Positions 13,264 through 21,023 of a stretch of 64,000 nt of DNA are shown here, piece by piece (position 1 is the stretch's first letter; every line of letters begins with the position of its first letter). The notes under the pieces are model-generated. The model searched no databases. It was given only the letters and a program-made list of their open reading frames with translations, and was not told the DNA's origin. The DNA is from a virus. The DNA is taken from positions 1 through 64,000 of the IMG/VR virus record IMGVR_UViG_3300024358_000009; one strand, given 5' to 3'. Position numbers and translations under genes: made by a program.

Positions 13264-13464
13264 ATGGAAAACGGAAATTTAGTTTTTACTAGGAATTTTG
13301 GCGAATCTTTTACTGTTTATACGCCAAATGGAAATGTAGTAATAACACTATTATCAAATAAATTTAGTACTAATCAGGTTAAAGTATCTGTTAGTGCTCC
13401 TAAAAACTTTAAGATAATGAGAAATGAGATAATTAATACCACAAGAGACAAAAGCCATGAATAG
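13264..13464 (+). CDS. csrA: CsrA-like RNA-binding translation regulator, 66 aa
   Basis: CsrA proteins bind GGA motifs in RNA loops, often at ribosome sites, and block or promote translation. The match is colinear: LVFTRNFGES corresponds to LxLxRxxGExI, then VVITLL, NQVKVSVSAPK for the VRxGxxAPK strand, and IMRNEI for the VHRxEI end. The two RNA-contact arginines of the family (in LxR and HREEI) are retained. A 4-5 residue insertion lies in the first hairpin. Start is the ATG after TTTTGGAG. It overlaps the DUF1501 gene by 8 bases. The candidate structured RNA just upstream could be its own control site, which is inference. Confidence 0.75.
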   Translation: MENGNLVFTRNFGESFTVYTPNGNVVITLLSNKFSTNQVKVSVSAPKNFKIMRNEIINTTRDKSHE

Positions 13465-14737
13465 AAGACATTTTTTACAGCATACTACTGAGTTTGCTTC
13501 TCTTGCACTATTATCAAATCTTCATGCTCAGCAAGAAACAATAAAGAAAAAGGGCAAAAGATTAATAGTTCTTTGGATGAGCGGTGGCCCAAGTCATATG
13601 GACTTGTGGGATCTAAAGCAGGGAGAATCTACTGGTGGAGATTTTAAGCCAATCAACACTTCGGCAAACGGAGTGCAGATTAGTGAAGTTCTTCCAACGA
13701 TTGCTTCACAATTCCACAACTTGGTGGCTATTCGATCTTTGGTTACTAATGAAGGTAGCCATGAGCGTGGCACATACTTAATGAATACGGCTAAACAGCC
13801 TAATCCAGTAGTACAGTATCCAGCTATGGGTGCTGTAGTTTCTTCTTTGATTGGTTCTAAAGAGTTAGCTTTACCAAACTTTATAGGGATTGGTGGTACT
13901 GCTCAAAGAGTTGGCCCAGGTTTTCTTGGAGCTATGTACACACCATTTGTTGTGCAGAATCCTGGTGTTCCACCAGAAAACATTAAAGCACCAGCATCGC
14001 TTGGAGATGACGATGAAAGACTACGCAGAAGACAAAGATTGTTCTATGGAATAGAAGATGAATTTGCCCAAAAAGTAATGCCTCATATTAAAAAGGCTAA
14101 AGATAGAGAAAATTTAGGCAATGTGGCTGAATCTCACTCGTCTATTTATGGTAAAGCCTTTGATCTTACCATATCGCCACTTAGGACAGTATTTGAGATT
14201 AAAAACGAAAACACCGCCACTATTGAAGCTTATGGCGGTAGAATGAACCAATTTGGCATGGGATGCCTTCTTGCTAGAAAACTTGTCGAGAAGGGAGTTA
14301 GTTGTGTTCAAGTCGATCTCGGCGGATGGGATAATCATAATAATATCTTTTCTACTATTAGGAATGGTAATGGCCCTCGGCTTGATAAAGGTTTTGGAAA
14401 CTTGGTAAAAGAACTTAATGATATTGGTTTATGGAAAGATACAGTAGTTCTTTGGATGGGCGAATTTGGTCGTACTCCTAAGATTAATCAAAATGGTGGG
14501 CGTGACCATTGGGCTAGATGTTGGTCTGTTGTCGTTGGCGGTGGTGCAATTAAGGGCGGTCAAGCGTATGGATCAACAAGTAAAGATGGGTTAGATATTA
14601 AAGATAAGCCATGTACCATTGGCGATATTTACGCAACTGTTTATAAAGCTTTAGACATGGATCTTTCTGCTCAAATTAGAGATAACATCGGAAGACCTAT
14701 GAATATTGCAGAAGGAAAACCTTTAGATATTTTTTAA
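13457..14737 (+). CDS. Tat-exported DUF1501 protein
   Basis: The N-terminus MNRRHFLQHTTEFASLALLS with an AQQ cleavage region is a twin-arginine-type signal. The 426-residue body has DUF1501 (sulfatase/alkaline-phosphatase-related) hallmarks: WMSGGPSHMDLWDLK near residue 41, GGWDNHNNIF near 290, and MGEFGRTPKINQNGGRDHW near 333 with metal-type Asp/His. The family is abundant in Planctomycetota, of unclear substrate, and acts outside the cytoplasm. The gene is less AT-rich than neighbours, with host-like codon use, suggesting recent gain from the host. It follows the CsrA-like gene by overlap. A phage copy might modify the host envelope. Confidence 0.9.
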   Translation: MNRRHFLQHTTEFASLALLSNLHAQQETIKKKGKRLIVLWMSGGPSHMDLWDLKQGESTGGDFKPINTSANGVQISEVLPTIASQFHNLVAIRSLVTNEGSHERGTYLMNTAKQPNPVVQYPAMGAVVSSLIGSKELALPNFIGIGGTAQRVGPGFLGAMYTPFVVQNPGVPPENIKAPASLGDDDERLRRRQRLFYGIEDEFAQKVMPHIKKAKDRENLGNVAESHSSIYGKAFDLTISPLRTVFEIKNENTATIEAYGGRMNQFGMGCLLARKLVEKGVSCVQVDLGGWDNHNNIFSTIRNGNGPRLDKGFGNLVKELNDIGLWKDTVVLWMGEFGRTPKINQNGGRDHWARCWSVVVGGGAIKGGQAYGSTSKDGLDIKDKPCTIGDIYATVYKALDMDLSAQIRDNIGRPMNIAEGKPLDIF

Positions 14738-14748
14738 AAGGAGTTTTT

Positions 14749-14910
14749 GTGCTTAAAAAATACGCAGGAAAAGTAAAATGTTTGGGATGGTGCAATAAAG
14801 AATTTATATCTCCAAACAAAGTTTATGTTCGTTTGTGTCATGAGTGTAAAGAGAAAAGCAATAATCTCAGAGCAAGAAGAAATTCTAAATATCTAGAAGT
14901 TAAAGATTGA
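14749..14910 (+). CDS. small zinc-finger protein, 53 aa, GTG start
   Basis: GTG start 5 bases after AAAAGGAG, which overlaps the DUF1501 stop. It contains CLGWCNKEFISPN then RLCHECKEK, a C-x3-C / C-x2-C zinc knuckle. The gene at 28157-28339 has the same core (CLGWCNKTFISPD, RFCPKCKDK), so they are paralogues. Confidence 0.7.
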   Translation: MLKKYAGKVKCLGWCNKEFISPNKVYVRLCHECKEKSNNLRARRNSKYLEVKD

Positions 14911-14953
14911 TAAAATAATTTAAATTGTTATGTTAAGTTTTCGTCAGCGTTGA

Positions 14954-14969
14954 CGAATAAGTGAGTAGG
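14954..14969 (+). promoter_or_regulatory. CGAATAAG element with palindrome, site 9
   Basis: CGAATAAGTGAGTAGG follows and overlaps a CGTCA-GCGT-TGACG palindrome (14942-14955). The inverted repeat abutting the element looks like an operator. The gene at 15015 is downstream. Confidence 0.5.
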
Positions 14970-14990
14970 AAGTTGGTGTGTTGCCAACTT
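14970..14990 (+). promoter_or_regulatory. leader hairpin / possible attenuator
   Basis: AAGTTGG-TGTGTTG-CCAACTT is a perfect 7-bp stem followed by AGTTTTTGTT. It lies between the element and the gene at 15015, so it could act as an attenuator or protect the message 5' end. Confidence 0.5.
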
Positions 14991-15014
14991 AGTTTTTGTT
15001 GAAGGAGGATAGTT

Positions 15015-15254
15015 ATGTTGAGTTTCATTATGGCGATTGCCATTGCTACCAGTTCTGAATCTGTGGACGGAATCAGACTGCGTGGTGGTTCTTCTTGTTC
15101 TAATGGTTCATGCAGTGTTGCTGCTGCACCAGTAGCAGAGAAGAAAGTTGAAGCTCCAGCAAAGCAGGAAGCAGTAGCTACTTGCGGATCTGGAAACTGC
15201 GGAAGTGCTAAATCTCATCATAGATTTGGTATTATTCGTGGTCGATGCCGTTAA
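15015..15254 (+). CDS. small exported Cys/Ala-rich protein, 79 aa
   Basis: AAGGAGGATAGTT leads the ATG. A hydrophobic start (MLSFIMAIAIATSS) suggests export. The mature part has two CSNGSC / CGSGNC clusters around an Ala/Lys-rich linker and a basic end. Such Cys-Gly-Ser small proteins occur in planctomycete genomes, which is known to me only as a general resemblance. GC is visibly higher than neighbours. It is a monocistronic unit with its own element, hairpin and terminator, which suggests strong expression. Confidence 0.65.
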   Translation: MLSFIMAIAIATSSESVDGIRLRGGSSCSNGSCSVAAAPVAEKKVEAPAKQEAVATCGSGNCGSAKSHHRFGIIRGRCR

Positions 15255-15271
15255 TAATGCGGTATATAAAG

Positions 15272-15303
15272 AAGGGGGGCTTTATGCTCCCCTTTTCTTT
15301 TTG
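15272..15303 (+). terminator. rho-independent terminator
   Basis: AAGGGGGGC-TTTAT-GCTCCCCTT with one G.T pair, then TTTCTTTTT. This is the most GC-rich hairpin in the window, placed 17 bases after the stop at 15254. Confidence 0.85.
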
Positions 15304-15317
15304 AGGTTAATATCAAA

Positions 15318-15557
15318 ATGAAATTTTGTCAGTCATGTGATTGTGAACTACCAGATTATTTAGAATCAGAAATAGATCTTTGTTTTAGCTGTATGTTTAA
15401 TAACTCAAATTGTTGCGAAGTCTGTAGTGAAGTTATTAATATAAATGATATAGATAAAGCAAATTTCATGCTTGGTGATGACTGGATTGAAATGTGCGAT
15501 AAATGTGCGAAAGAATTTTATGAGAATAGGAAGACTAACGATATTAGAAGAAGTTGA
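15318..15557 (+). CDS. zinc-binding protein, 79 aa
   Basis: Four cysteine pairs (CQSC, CFSC, CCEVC, CDKC) in 65 residues point to two zinc fingers of treble-clef or LIM-like layout. The rest is acidic. Possibly a small adaptor of nucleic acid or protein; no specific family. Confidence 0.7.
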   Translation: MKFCQSCDCELPDYLESEIDLCFSCMFNNSNCCEVCSEVININDIDKANFMLGDDWIEMCDKCAKEFYENRKTNDIRRS

Positions 15558-15876
15558 ACCAAAAGTAATGCCTTCTGGTCAAATCTGTAAAAGAGTCAAG
15601 GTTAAATGCGATTGCGGTAAAGAAAAAATTGTTTATTTAAATAATATACATAACGGAAGAACTATTAGTTGCGGGTGTTTTAAAAAAGACTTTATAATAA
15701 AATGGAATAAGCAAGATTTAGACACAAATCTTTTAATAGAATATAAAAATGAAATAATGACATTGGCTGAATTTTGCAGAAGAACTAATTTAGATTATAG
15801 TTTTGCTAGAAATAGATATATAATGGGATGGGAGCCAGAAGATATTGTAAACAAACCAAAAAGACATAAAAAATGA
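15520..15876 (+). CDS. zinc-ribbon protein related to phage endonucleases, 118 aa
   Basis: Start placed at the ATG giving MRIGRLTILEEVEP, which overlaps the previous gene. The segment VKCDCGKEKIVYLNN then GRTISCGCFKK is a CxC/CGC zinc ribbon that also leads the HNH-like protein at 28999-29601 (CKCSCGKITNV ... TRSCGCL). The C-terminus has a helix-turn-helix-like LAEFCRRTNLDYSFARNRYIMGW. It lacks a nuclease core, so it may be a DNA-binding remnant or regulator derived from a homing endonuclease. Confidence 0.65.
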   Translation: MRIGRLTILEEVEPKVMPSGQICKRVKVKCDCGKEKIVYLNNIHNGRTISCGCFKKDFIIKWNKQDLDTNLLIEYKNEIMTLAEFCRRTNLDYSFARNRYIMGWEPEDIVNKPKRHKK

Positions 15877-16124
15877 CAACTGAGTTATTGTTTTTTAATG
15901 TTTGGCTTGAATACATAGGTGCTGATAAGAAAAAAAAGAGAAAGCTCGTTTTTAAAACAAACGATTTTAATGAAGCTGCCACAAAATTAATAACGAATGA
16001 ATATTTAAAAGAATATCTTTTTATGCCAAAATGCGTTGTAATACTTGAAGACACATTTGGTAATGATTTGAGAACAAAACCAGTTTTTAAAAATGACAAA
16101 TTCTTTTTATTACCAGAAAAATGA
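15873..16124 (+). CDS. hypothetical protein, 83 aa
   Basis: ATGA overlap with the previous gene. Beta-rich start (ELLFFNVWLEYIGADKK), basic middle, no motif recognised. Confidence 0.6.
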   Translation: MTTELLFFNVWLEYIGADKKKKRKLVFKTNDFNEAATKLITNEYLKEYLFMPKCVVILEDTFGNDLRTKPVFKNDKFFLLPEK

Positions 16125-16555
16125 AAAAAGTATTTTTTACATACAATGATGAGAAATATTATATAATTGCTGGGAAAACAGCAAAAAAACAAAAAGATTT
16201 ACTTCGGTGCGGATGGAAAACACTACTCAGTGTTTTATGTAGAGAATCATTTCCAAATATAGAAAAAGTAACAGAAAAAACAAACAATAATCATATAATA
16301 ACAGTTCCAAATTTTGAAGAATTAGTTTTTTTTGTTATAAATCTAAAGATAGATGGTAAAAAAGTATTTGTAGTTACATCTAATGAAAAAGTATTATCTA
16401 TAAAAATGAAAAAATTTGGTAAATGGATTGCCAAATTAGAATGTGGTCATGTTTTTTTAATGGATAGCTCTGTAGATGATTATAGGTTTGTAAAAAGAGT
16501 ATTTTGTCCAACATGCATGGAGCAAACAGATGATTCAATTTTTGAACAACCTTAA
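16121..16555 (+). CDS. hypothetical protein with C-terminal CGH zinc motif
   Basis: Paralogue of 9900-10292 in its last 40 residues (WIAKLECGHVFLMDSSVDD, CPTC), with a different N-terminal part. It overlaps the previous gene by ATGA and the next by 26 bases. Probably a small zinc-stabilised accessory protein. Confidence 0.65.
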   Translation: MKKVFFTYNDEKYYIIAGKTAKKQKDLLRCGWKTLLSVLCRESFPNIEKVTEKTNNNHIITVPNFEELVFFVINLKIDGKKVFVVTSNEKVLSIKMKKFGKWIAKLECGHVFLMDSSVDDYRFVKRVFCPTCMEQTDDSIFEQP

Positions 16556-17105
16556 AAAATTCTTAGAAAATAAAGATAGTTGCTGTGAGTTAAATCCAGT
16601 ATTAAATATTAACAACGAAAGAGTTGTTTTTATAACATCTAACAATTATTTAATTTCAAAGTATTTTTTTAATATAGTTAAAACTTATGCCATAGAACAA
16701 GATATGGATATACTAGAAAATTCAAAAAATTTTATGAGTATGGAAAAGTCATTAGATAATTTAATGGCACTAATAAAAGAGTCATGCAATAACAATAAAA
16801 AACATATAATTATGTTGAACAACTTTGATGTTTTTTTTGATGACGAGACTTGTTTGGGTGTTGCAAAAGAACTTATTGACTATATTAAAAATCCATCTGA
16901 TGATTTTTGTGGTATAGTTTTTTTAACGAATAGGTCAAAATCAATAGAACCATTTTTAATGGAATCTCCTTCTCATTTAAAAATCAATCAAGTTTGGTGT
17001 CTTGGTGAATATGTTTGTCGCAAAATCGAAGAAAAGAGTATGGAGAAGTTATTGGCTGAGTCAATTGATGCTGTTAATAAAACTCTTGCTTGTAAATATT
17101 TTTAA
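16530..17105 (+). CDS. hypothetical protein with ATPase-like strand, 191 aa
   Basis: The middle segment KKHIIMLNNFDVFFDDET resembles a Walker B strand and VFLTNRSKSI a sensor-like strand of AAA proteins. No Walker A loop is visible, so an active ATPase is unlikely. It could be a degenerate AAA-type clamp-loader delta-like protein, which is inference from pattern only. It is followed by a hairpin. Confidence 0.5.
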   Translation: MIQFLNNLKKFLENKDSCCELNPVLNINNERVVFITSNNYLISKYFFNIVKTYAIEQDMDILENSKNFMSMEKSLDNLMALIKESCNNNKKHIIMLNNFDVFFDDETCLGVAKELIDYIKNPSDDFCGIVFLTNRSKSIEPFLMESPSHLKINQVWCLGEYVCRKIEEKSMEKLLAESIDAVNKTLACKYF

Positions 17106-17110
17106 GGGAA

Positions 17111-17146
17111 TTTTTATAGGCATTACTATTTATATCCTTATAAAAA
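17111..17146 (+). terminator. weak terminator-like hairpin
   Basis: TTTTTATAGG pairs with CCTTATAAAAA (one bulge) around a 15-base loop, just after the stop at 17105. It is AT-rich and has only a short T run after it, so efficiency is doubtful. Confidence 0.35.
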
Positions 17147-17168
17147 CTTTTAAGTTGAGGAATTTTTT

Positions 17169-17585
17169 ATGAAGTCTGTTCGTTCTGATCTAAACAGTGA
17201 GATGTATTGTAAAAGCGGTTGCCTTATAGTTATGCCTTTGGAAAACTTTCAAGAACTTGTTGGTTACTCAGATGATGAAGATCCAGAAATTGTATCTACA
17301 ATTATTAATAATGGTGGCGATATCGTTACTATAGATGGATATGTAAATATAGAAATAAGAAAAAAATTCACATTGAATGAAGACGGAACAAATAATACCA
17401 TAGTTCAAATTGCTCCAAAAACAGAACATAAAGAATTTGTAAGAATGTTAAACAAGAATGAAAAGACTCTAGAGGAATATGCATTACAACGAAAGAAAGA
17501 GCATAATCTTTCTACTGAAGAAATGATAAGCACTTTTACTGATATTAAAAATCAATACATAGAAGAGATGAACTTAAATGATTAA
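17169..17585 (+). CDS. hypothetical protein, 138 aa
   Basis: Leader TTGAGGAATTTTTT. The N-terminal half is beta-rich and acidic; the C-terminal half is a charged helix (EEYALQRKKEHNLSTEEMI). Four-base overlaps continue to the next gene. No family. Confidence 0.65.
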   Translation: MKSVRSDLNSEMYCKSGCLIVMPLENFQELVGYSDDEDPEIVSTIINNGGDIVTIDGYVNIEIRKKFTLNEDGTNNTIVQIAPKTEHKEFVRMLNKNEKTLEEYALQRKKEHNLSTEEMISTFTDIKNQYIEEMNLND

Positions 17586-18189
17586 GACAGAAAACATAAA
17601 AGATCGAATTGAAAAAGGCAATTTATTAGCAGATCAAGTTGCAAAATATTTAAATCATAGATTTGGATATAACTTTCAAAAATGCAGCTTAGAAGAAGAT
17701 AGAAATCTAATGATAGATTATAAATGTTTAAAGCACAATAAAACCGCTCAATTTAAGTGTCGTGATAATCAATCCGATATTATATATGAATACATGAAAT
17801 TTATTCCTAGAAATGAAAGTTTTGAAACTGTTCATGGTAGAGATGTAAGAACCAAGTCAGATTTTTATGTATGTTTGTCTTCAGATAAACAAACCATAGT
17901 TGTTTCTAGTACTGAAAAAATCAAAGAAATCGCTAATAAATCTGTTAATCAAGAAATTATTAATGATGTGCAAAAAATATATAATGAAGCAAAAAAGAAA
18001 AATAACAAAAGCAAATTTTTAAAATCTAATTCAAAACATTCAGAGATATGTTTTAAAATAGACGAAGGTAGAGACACTAAAGAATATGGAAAGTTATTAA
18101 TTTTTATTCCTTATAAATCCATACCAAATGCTATAGTAATTGAATTACAAGACGGCGAAAACATCTTAGAAGAAAGCAGTTGGAAATAA
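17578..18189 (+). CDS. PD-(D/E)XK-like nuclease candidate, 203 aa
   Basis: Residues about 35-75 (LEEDRNLMIDYKC, then TAQFKCRDN..DIIYEYMKF) follow the D-x(n)-(Q)xK core of restriction-endonuclease folds, then a GRD and YVCLSSDKQT strand. This layout is seen in uncharacterised phage proteins. Catalytic identity is tentative. It overlaps the glycosyltransferase-methyltransferase gene by one base. Confidence 0.5.
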   Translation: MIKTENIKDRIEKGNLLADQVAKYLNHRFGYNFQKCSLEEDRNLMIDYKCLKHNKTAQFKCRDNQSDIIYEYMKFIPRNESFETVHGRDVRTKSDFYVCLSSDKQTIVVSSTEKIKEIANKSVNQEIINDVQKIYNEAKKKNNKSKFLKSNSKHSEICFKIDEGRDTKEYGKLLIFIPYKSIPNAIVIELQDGENILEESSWK

Positions 18190-19430
18190 TGCCATACTTT
18201 TCTATAACAACACCAACAAACAATGGCCAGTATTTACCTAGATTGTCTAGGTCTTTAGCAGAACAAACATTTAAAGATTTTGAATGGATTGTTTTGCCAA
18301 ATGGAAATGCAAAAATAGATATGGAATCTTTGGCTGTTAAGCCAAGAATAATAAAATCTTCTAAGCCAGATTCAAAGTTAATAGGTTTATTTAAAAAAGA
18401 AGCTTCTATGGCTGGAAATTGCCATGTAGTCGTTGAAGTTGATCATGACGATGAGTTAACGCCTGATTGTTTGCAAGAACTTTATAACGCATTTAATAAA
18501 GACCAAGACATTGATTTTGCATACTCTAATTGTGCTGAAATTGATTTTAACGACAGACCATTTGTATATTCTGACTATTTTGGCTGGAGGAACAGACCAT
18601 TTAATTATAAAGGCAGAGAAATATTAGAACTAATATCATTTGAGCCTTCAGCAGCTTCTTTTTCTAAGATTTGGTTTTCTCCAAACCATGTTAGGGCATG
18701 GAAAAAATCATTTTATGAAAAGATAGGCGGTCATAATGACAAGATGGAAGTTTTAGACGACCATGAAATCCTTTGCAGAACATATATTCAAGGAAAAGTG
18801 CATTTTATAGACAAGTGTTTATATATTTATTACAGACATAAAGATAATACATGCTACGGAGAAAAGAATGCATTTATTCAGGAAGAAACGCTAAACATTC
18901 ATGATAAGTATATTTATCAACTAGCTGAAAAGTGGTGCGATTTAAACGGATTATTAAAAATAGATTTGTGTGGAGGTTTTAGCAAACCAAATGGGTATAA
19001 GTCTATCGATCTTTTAAATGGTGATATTATTCATGACCTTAATTCTCCGTGGCCTTTTAAAAATGAAGAAGTTGGTCTTATAAGAGCACATGATGCACTA
19101 GAACATCTTAAAGACCCAATTCATGTTATGAAAGAGGCTTATAGATGTTTAAAGCCACTGGGATGGTTTTTAACGCAAACTCCATCAACTGACGGAAGAG
19201 GTGCTTTTCAAGATCCAACACATATTAGTTTTTGGAACAGTAATAGCTTTTGGTATTACACTAAAGCAGAAACAGCTAAATACATTGGAACTCCAGTAAG
19301 ATTTCAATTAAATAGAATTAAAAACTTCTTTCCAAATGAATATTGCAAAACACATAATATTCTTTATGTAAAAGCCGATCTTGTTAAAGTTTCAAATGAT
19401 ATTAGAATACCAGGAGAAGTTTCTATTTAG
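18189..19430 (+). CDS. GT2 glycosyltransferase fused to a methyltransferase
   Basis: The start is the ATG in TAATG with the upstream stop. Residues 1-230 are a family 2 GT-A domain: YFSITTPTNNGQYLPRLSRS, ADxD-like EVDHDDELTP near residue 88, and LDDHEILCRTY at the acceptor end. Residues 250-413 are a SAM-methyltransferase-type domain: KIDLCGGF, YKSIDLLNGDIIHDL, then AHDALEHLKDP and a LKPLGWFLTQTPS strand (Methyltransf_11/DUF4325-like order). One protein may both add and methylate a sugar. It ends tail-to-tail with the minus-strand operon, overlapping by 8 bases. Confidence 0.85.
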   Translation: MPYFSITTPTNNGQYLPRLSRSLAEQTFKDFEWIVLPNGNAKIDMESLAVKPRIIKSSKPDSKLIGLFKKEASMAGNCHVVVEVDHDDELTPDCLQELYNAFNKDQDIDFAYSNCAEIDFNDRPFVYSDYFGWRNRPFNYKGREILELISFEPSAASFSKIWFSPNHVRAWKKSFYEKIGGHNDKMEVLDDHEILCRTYIQGKVHFIDKCLYIYYRHKDNTCYGEKNAFIQEETLNIHDKYIYQLAEKWCDLNGLLKIDLCGGFSKPNGYKSIDLLNGDIIHDLNSPWPFKNEEVGLIRAHDALEHLKDPIHVMKEAYRCLKPLGWFLTQTPSTDGRGAFQDPTHISFWNSNSFWYYTKAETAKYIGTPVRFQLNRIKNFFPNEYCKTHNILYVKADLVKVSNDIRIPGEVSI

Positions 19431-19866
19431 CTATTTTTAAAAATTTCTCTTGTTGATCTTTTGGACCAGCAAACTTAATTGAGTTTGATCCAAATTTTCT
19501 TATTAATACCAACATATGTTTTGCTATGTAATTAATTACTGATCTTCCTAGTTCAGAGTCAGAAGCATTTTCCCAAACTTCTTGACCAAGCATATGGGCA
19601 AATCCTAAATCATTTTGTTTAGGTGCTGGATAAAACATTAATCCTAAATTATTTGGTCTTATGCTTTCATCGCCAGGGAGTATTCCAAGAACCCATGAGC
19701 AAGACCATTTTCTACAAATATCTGGCCTTGTATCATAAATCATACATCCTTTGTTTTGATGATGACAACTTGTATATTCTGGTTTATTTAATTCTTGAAC
19801 AATCAAAATTGTGCAACAAACATCGCATTCTCCACAGTGTCTATCTGCCAAAGGCAAGTTAATCAT
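19423..19866 (-). CDS. YkgJ-type zinc/iron-chelate protein
   Basis: Cysteine pattern CGECDVCC near the N-terminus, then C......GC.IYDTRPDICRKWSC, is diagnostic of the YkgJ/CxxCxxCC family (Pfam CxxCxxCC), thought to bind Fe-S or zinc. At 147 residues it is full length. It is the last gene of the minus-strand operon, one base after the adenosyltransferase stop. The role in phage is unknown; it may relate to metal or cofactor handling. Confidence 0.8.
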   Translation of the reverse strand: MINLPLADRHCGECDVCCTILIVQELNKPEYTSCHHQNKGCMIYDTRPDICRKWSCSWVLGILPGDESIRPNNLGLMFYPAPKQNDLGFAHMLGQEVWENASDSELGRSVINYIAKHMLVLIRKFGSNSIKFAGPKDQQEKFLKIAK

Positions 19867-19867
19867 C

Positions 19868-20383
19868 TTATTCTCCTGACCATATTTTTTCTTCTGGGCC
19901 TAATAATCTAGCTAAAGTAAATAAAAAATCGCTTAATCTATTTATGTATATAACAATGTTTTTAAGATATTGGTGAACTTCCATTAATTTAACTAAATCA
20001 ATTTCAACCCTACGACATACTGCTCTAGCAAGATGAATTTCGCAATGATTAAATGGTATAATAAAATTTTTAAGTGGCTTTAAATGTTTTGTCATCTCAT
20101 CAATTTTTTGCTCAAGTTGTTTAATGTGATCTTCTTTAATTCTTTCTTTTCCGGTAGCTATTTCAGCACCTATATCAAATAAATGTTTCTGTGTTTCAAC
20201 AATAAAATCGTAAATGTTTTGAACTTTAAGTTCTAATATATATCTTTGATTTACAAGACCTATTGAAGCATTAAGCTCATCCACGCTTCCAAGAAGTTGA
20301 ATATGTGGATCGGTTTTTGGAACACGCCCAACTTTTGGCAAAAGAGTTGTTCCATCATCTCCAGTTTTAGTATAAACCTTCAT
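19868..20383 (-). CDS. pduO: ATP:cob(I)alamin adenosyltransferase (PduO type)
   Basis: Transfers the 5'-deoxyadenosyl group of ATP to reduced cobalamin, making coenzyme B12. Signatures: TKTGDDGTT at residues 5-13 (ATP site), a GSVDELNASIG segment, AVCRRVEIDLV, and the terminal NRLSDFLFTLAR. It is 171 residues, typical of the trimeric PduO-type enzyme. GGAG precedes the start on the minus strand. It is a good partner for the B12-dependent reductase at 39032, although 19 kb away. An R-to-I change in the RRVEID motif (usually RRVER or RRAER) is worth noting. Confidence 0.93.
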   Translation of the reverse strand: MKVYTKTGDDGTTLLPKVGRVPKTDPHIQLLGSVDELNASIGLVNQRYILELKVQNIYDFIVETQKHLFDIGAEIATGKERIKEDHIKQLEQKIDEMTKHLKPLKNFIIPFNHCEIHLARAVCRRVEIDLVKLMEVHQYLKNIVIYINRLSDFLFTLARLLGPEEKIWSGE

Positions 20384-21023
20384 TTTTGCTCCAATCTAAG
20401 ATTTTTATCTTTGATTCCATACCTATTTTTGTAAAAGGAAATCCATGAAAGCCAAATGGTTTTTCATTATATTCTTCTGTTTTATGTTCTATTGAAAATT
20501 CAAAAGCCGTTCTTAAATCTGGAAATTTAAACTCGTTTTTTATTAATTCATCATAAGAGTGATAACATATTTCTAAATCTTCATTAAATATGATTGGTTT
20601 ATTTTGATATTTATTTGATATATGTTCCATTAATTTTTTTGACCTTAGACTAAAACCGCCATTGCCAACTTTATTTACATGATCATGATTTTTCCAAGGA
20701 GCACCAATATAATCATACTGTAAAAATTTTTCTGACCAAGAATCTGGATTAATTACAAATCCATCATATTGAATTAATAAAACATATTCTGTATTTATAT
20801 ATTTCACTAAATCACGCAAAATAAAAGCACTATATTCTTCCTTGCTATTTATTTTTTTTACTTGTATGAATTCTATTCTGTCTGTTTTTAGTTCATTTTT
20901 ATCAGATATAAATATACATCTTTTAAAATTTATACTTTGCATACTATATAACATGGCAGAAATTGCTTTTTTATGATTTAAGCAATCAACAGCACACAAA
21001 GTAATATTATTTAGTGAAATCAT
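20367..21023 (-). CDS. DUF5672-type glycosyltransferase
   Basis: LLIQYDGFVINPDSW, YDYIGAPW and VGNGGFSLRSKKL are the core of the DUF5672 family of putative glycosyltransferases, found in capsule and phage clusters. The 218-residue length fits. It overlaps its neighbours by 17 bases on both sides within the minus-strand operon. Confidence 0.85.
   Translation of the reverse strand: MISLNNITLCAVDCLNHKKAISAMLYSMQSINFKRCIFISDKNELKTDRIEFIQVKKINSKEEYSAFILRDLVKYINTEYVLLIQYDGFVINPDSWSEKFLQYDYIGAPWKNHDHVNKVGNGGFSLRSKKLMEHISNKYQNKPIIFNEDLEICYHSYDELIKNEFKFPDLRTAFEFSIEHKTEEYNEKPFGFHGFPFTKIGMESKIKILDWSKNEGLY

Noticed and set aside
16924-16932. CGAATAGG in the gene at 16530
   Set aside because: One-base variant of the element inside a coding region, with no gene start behind it.
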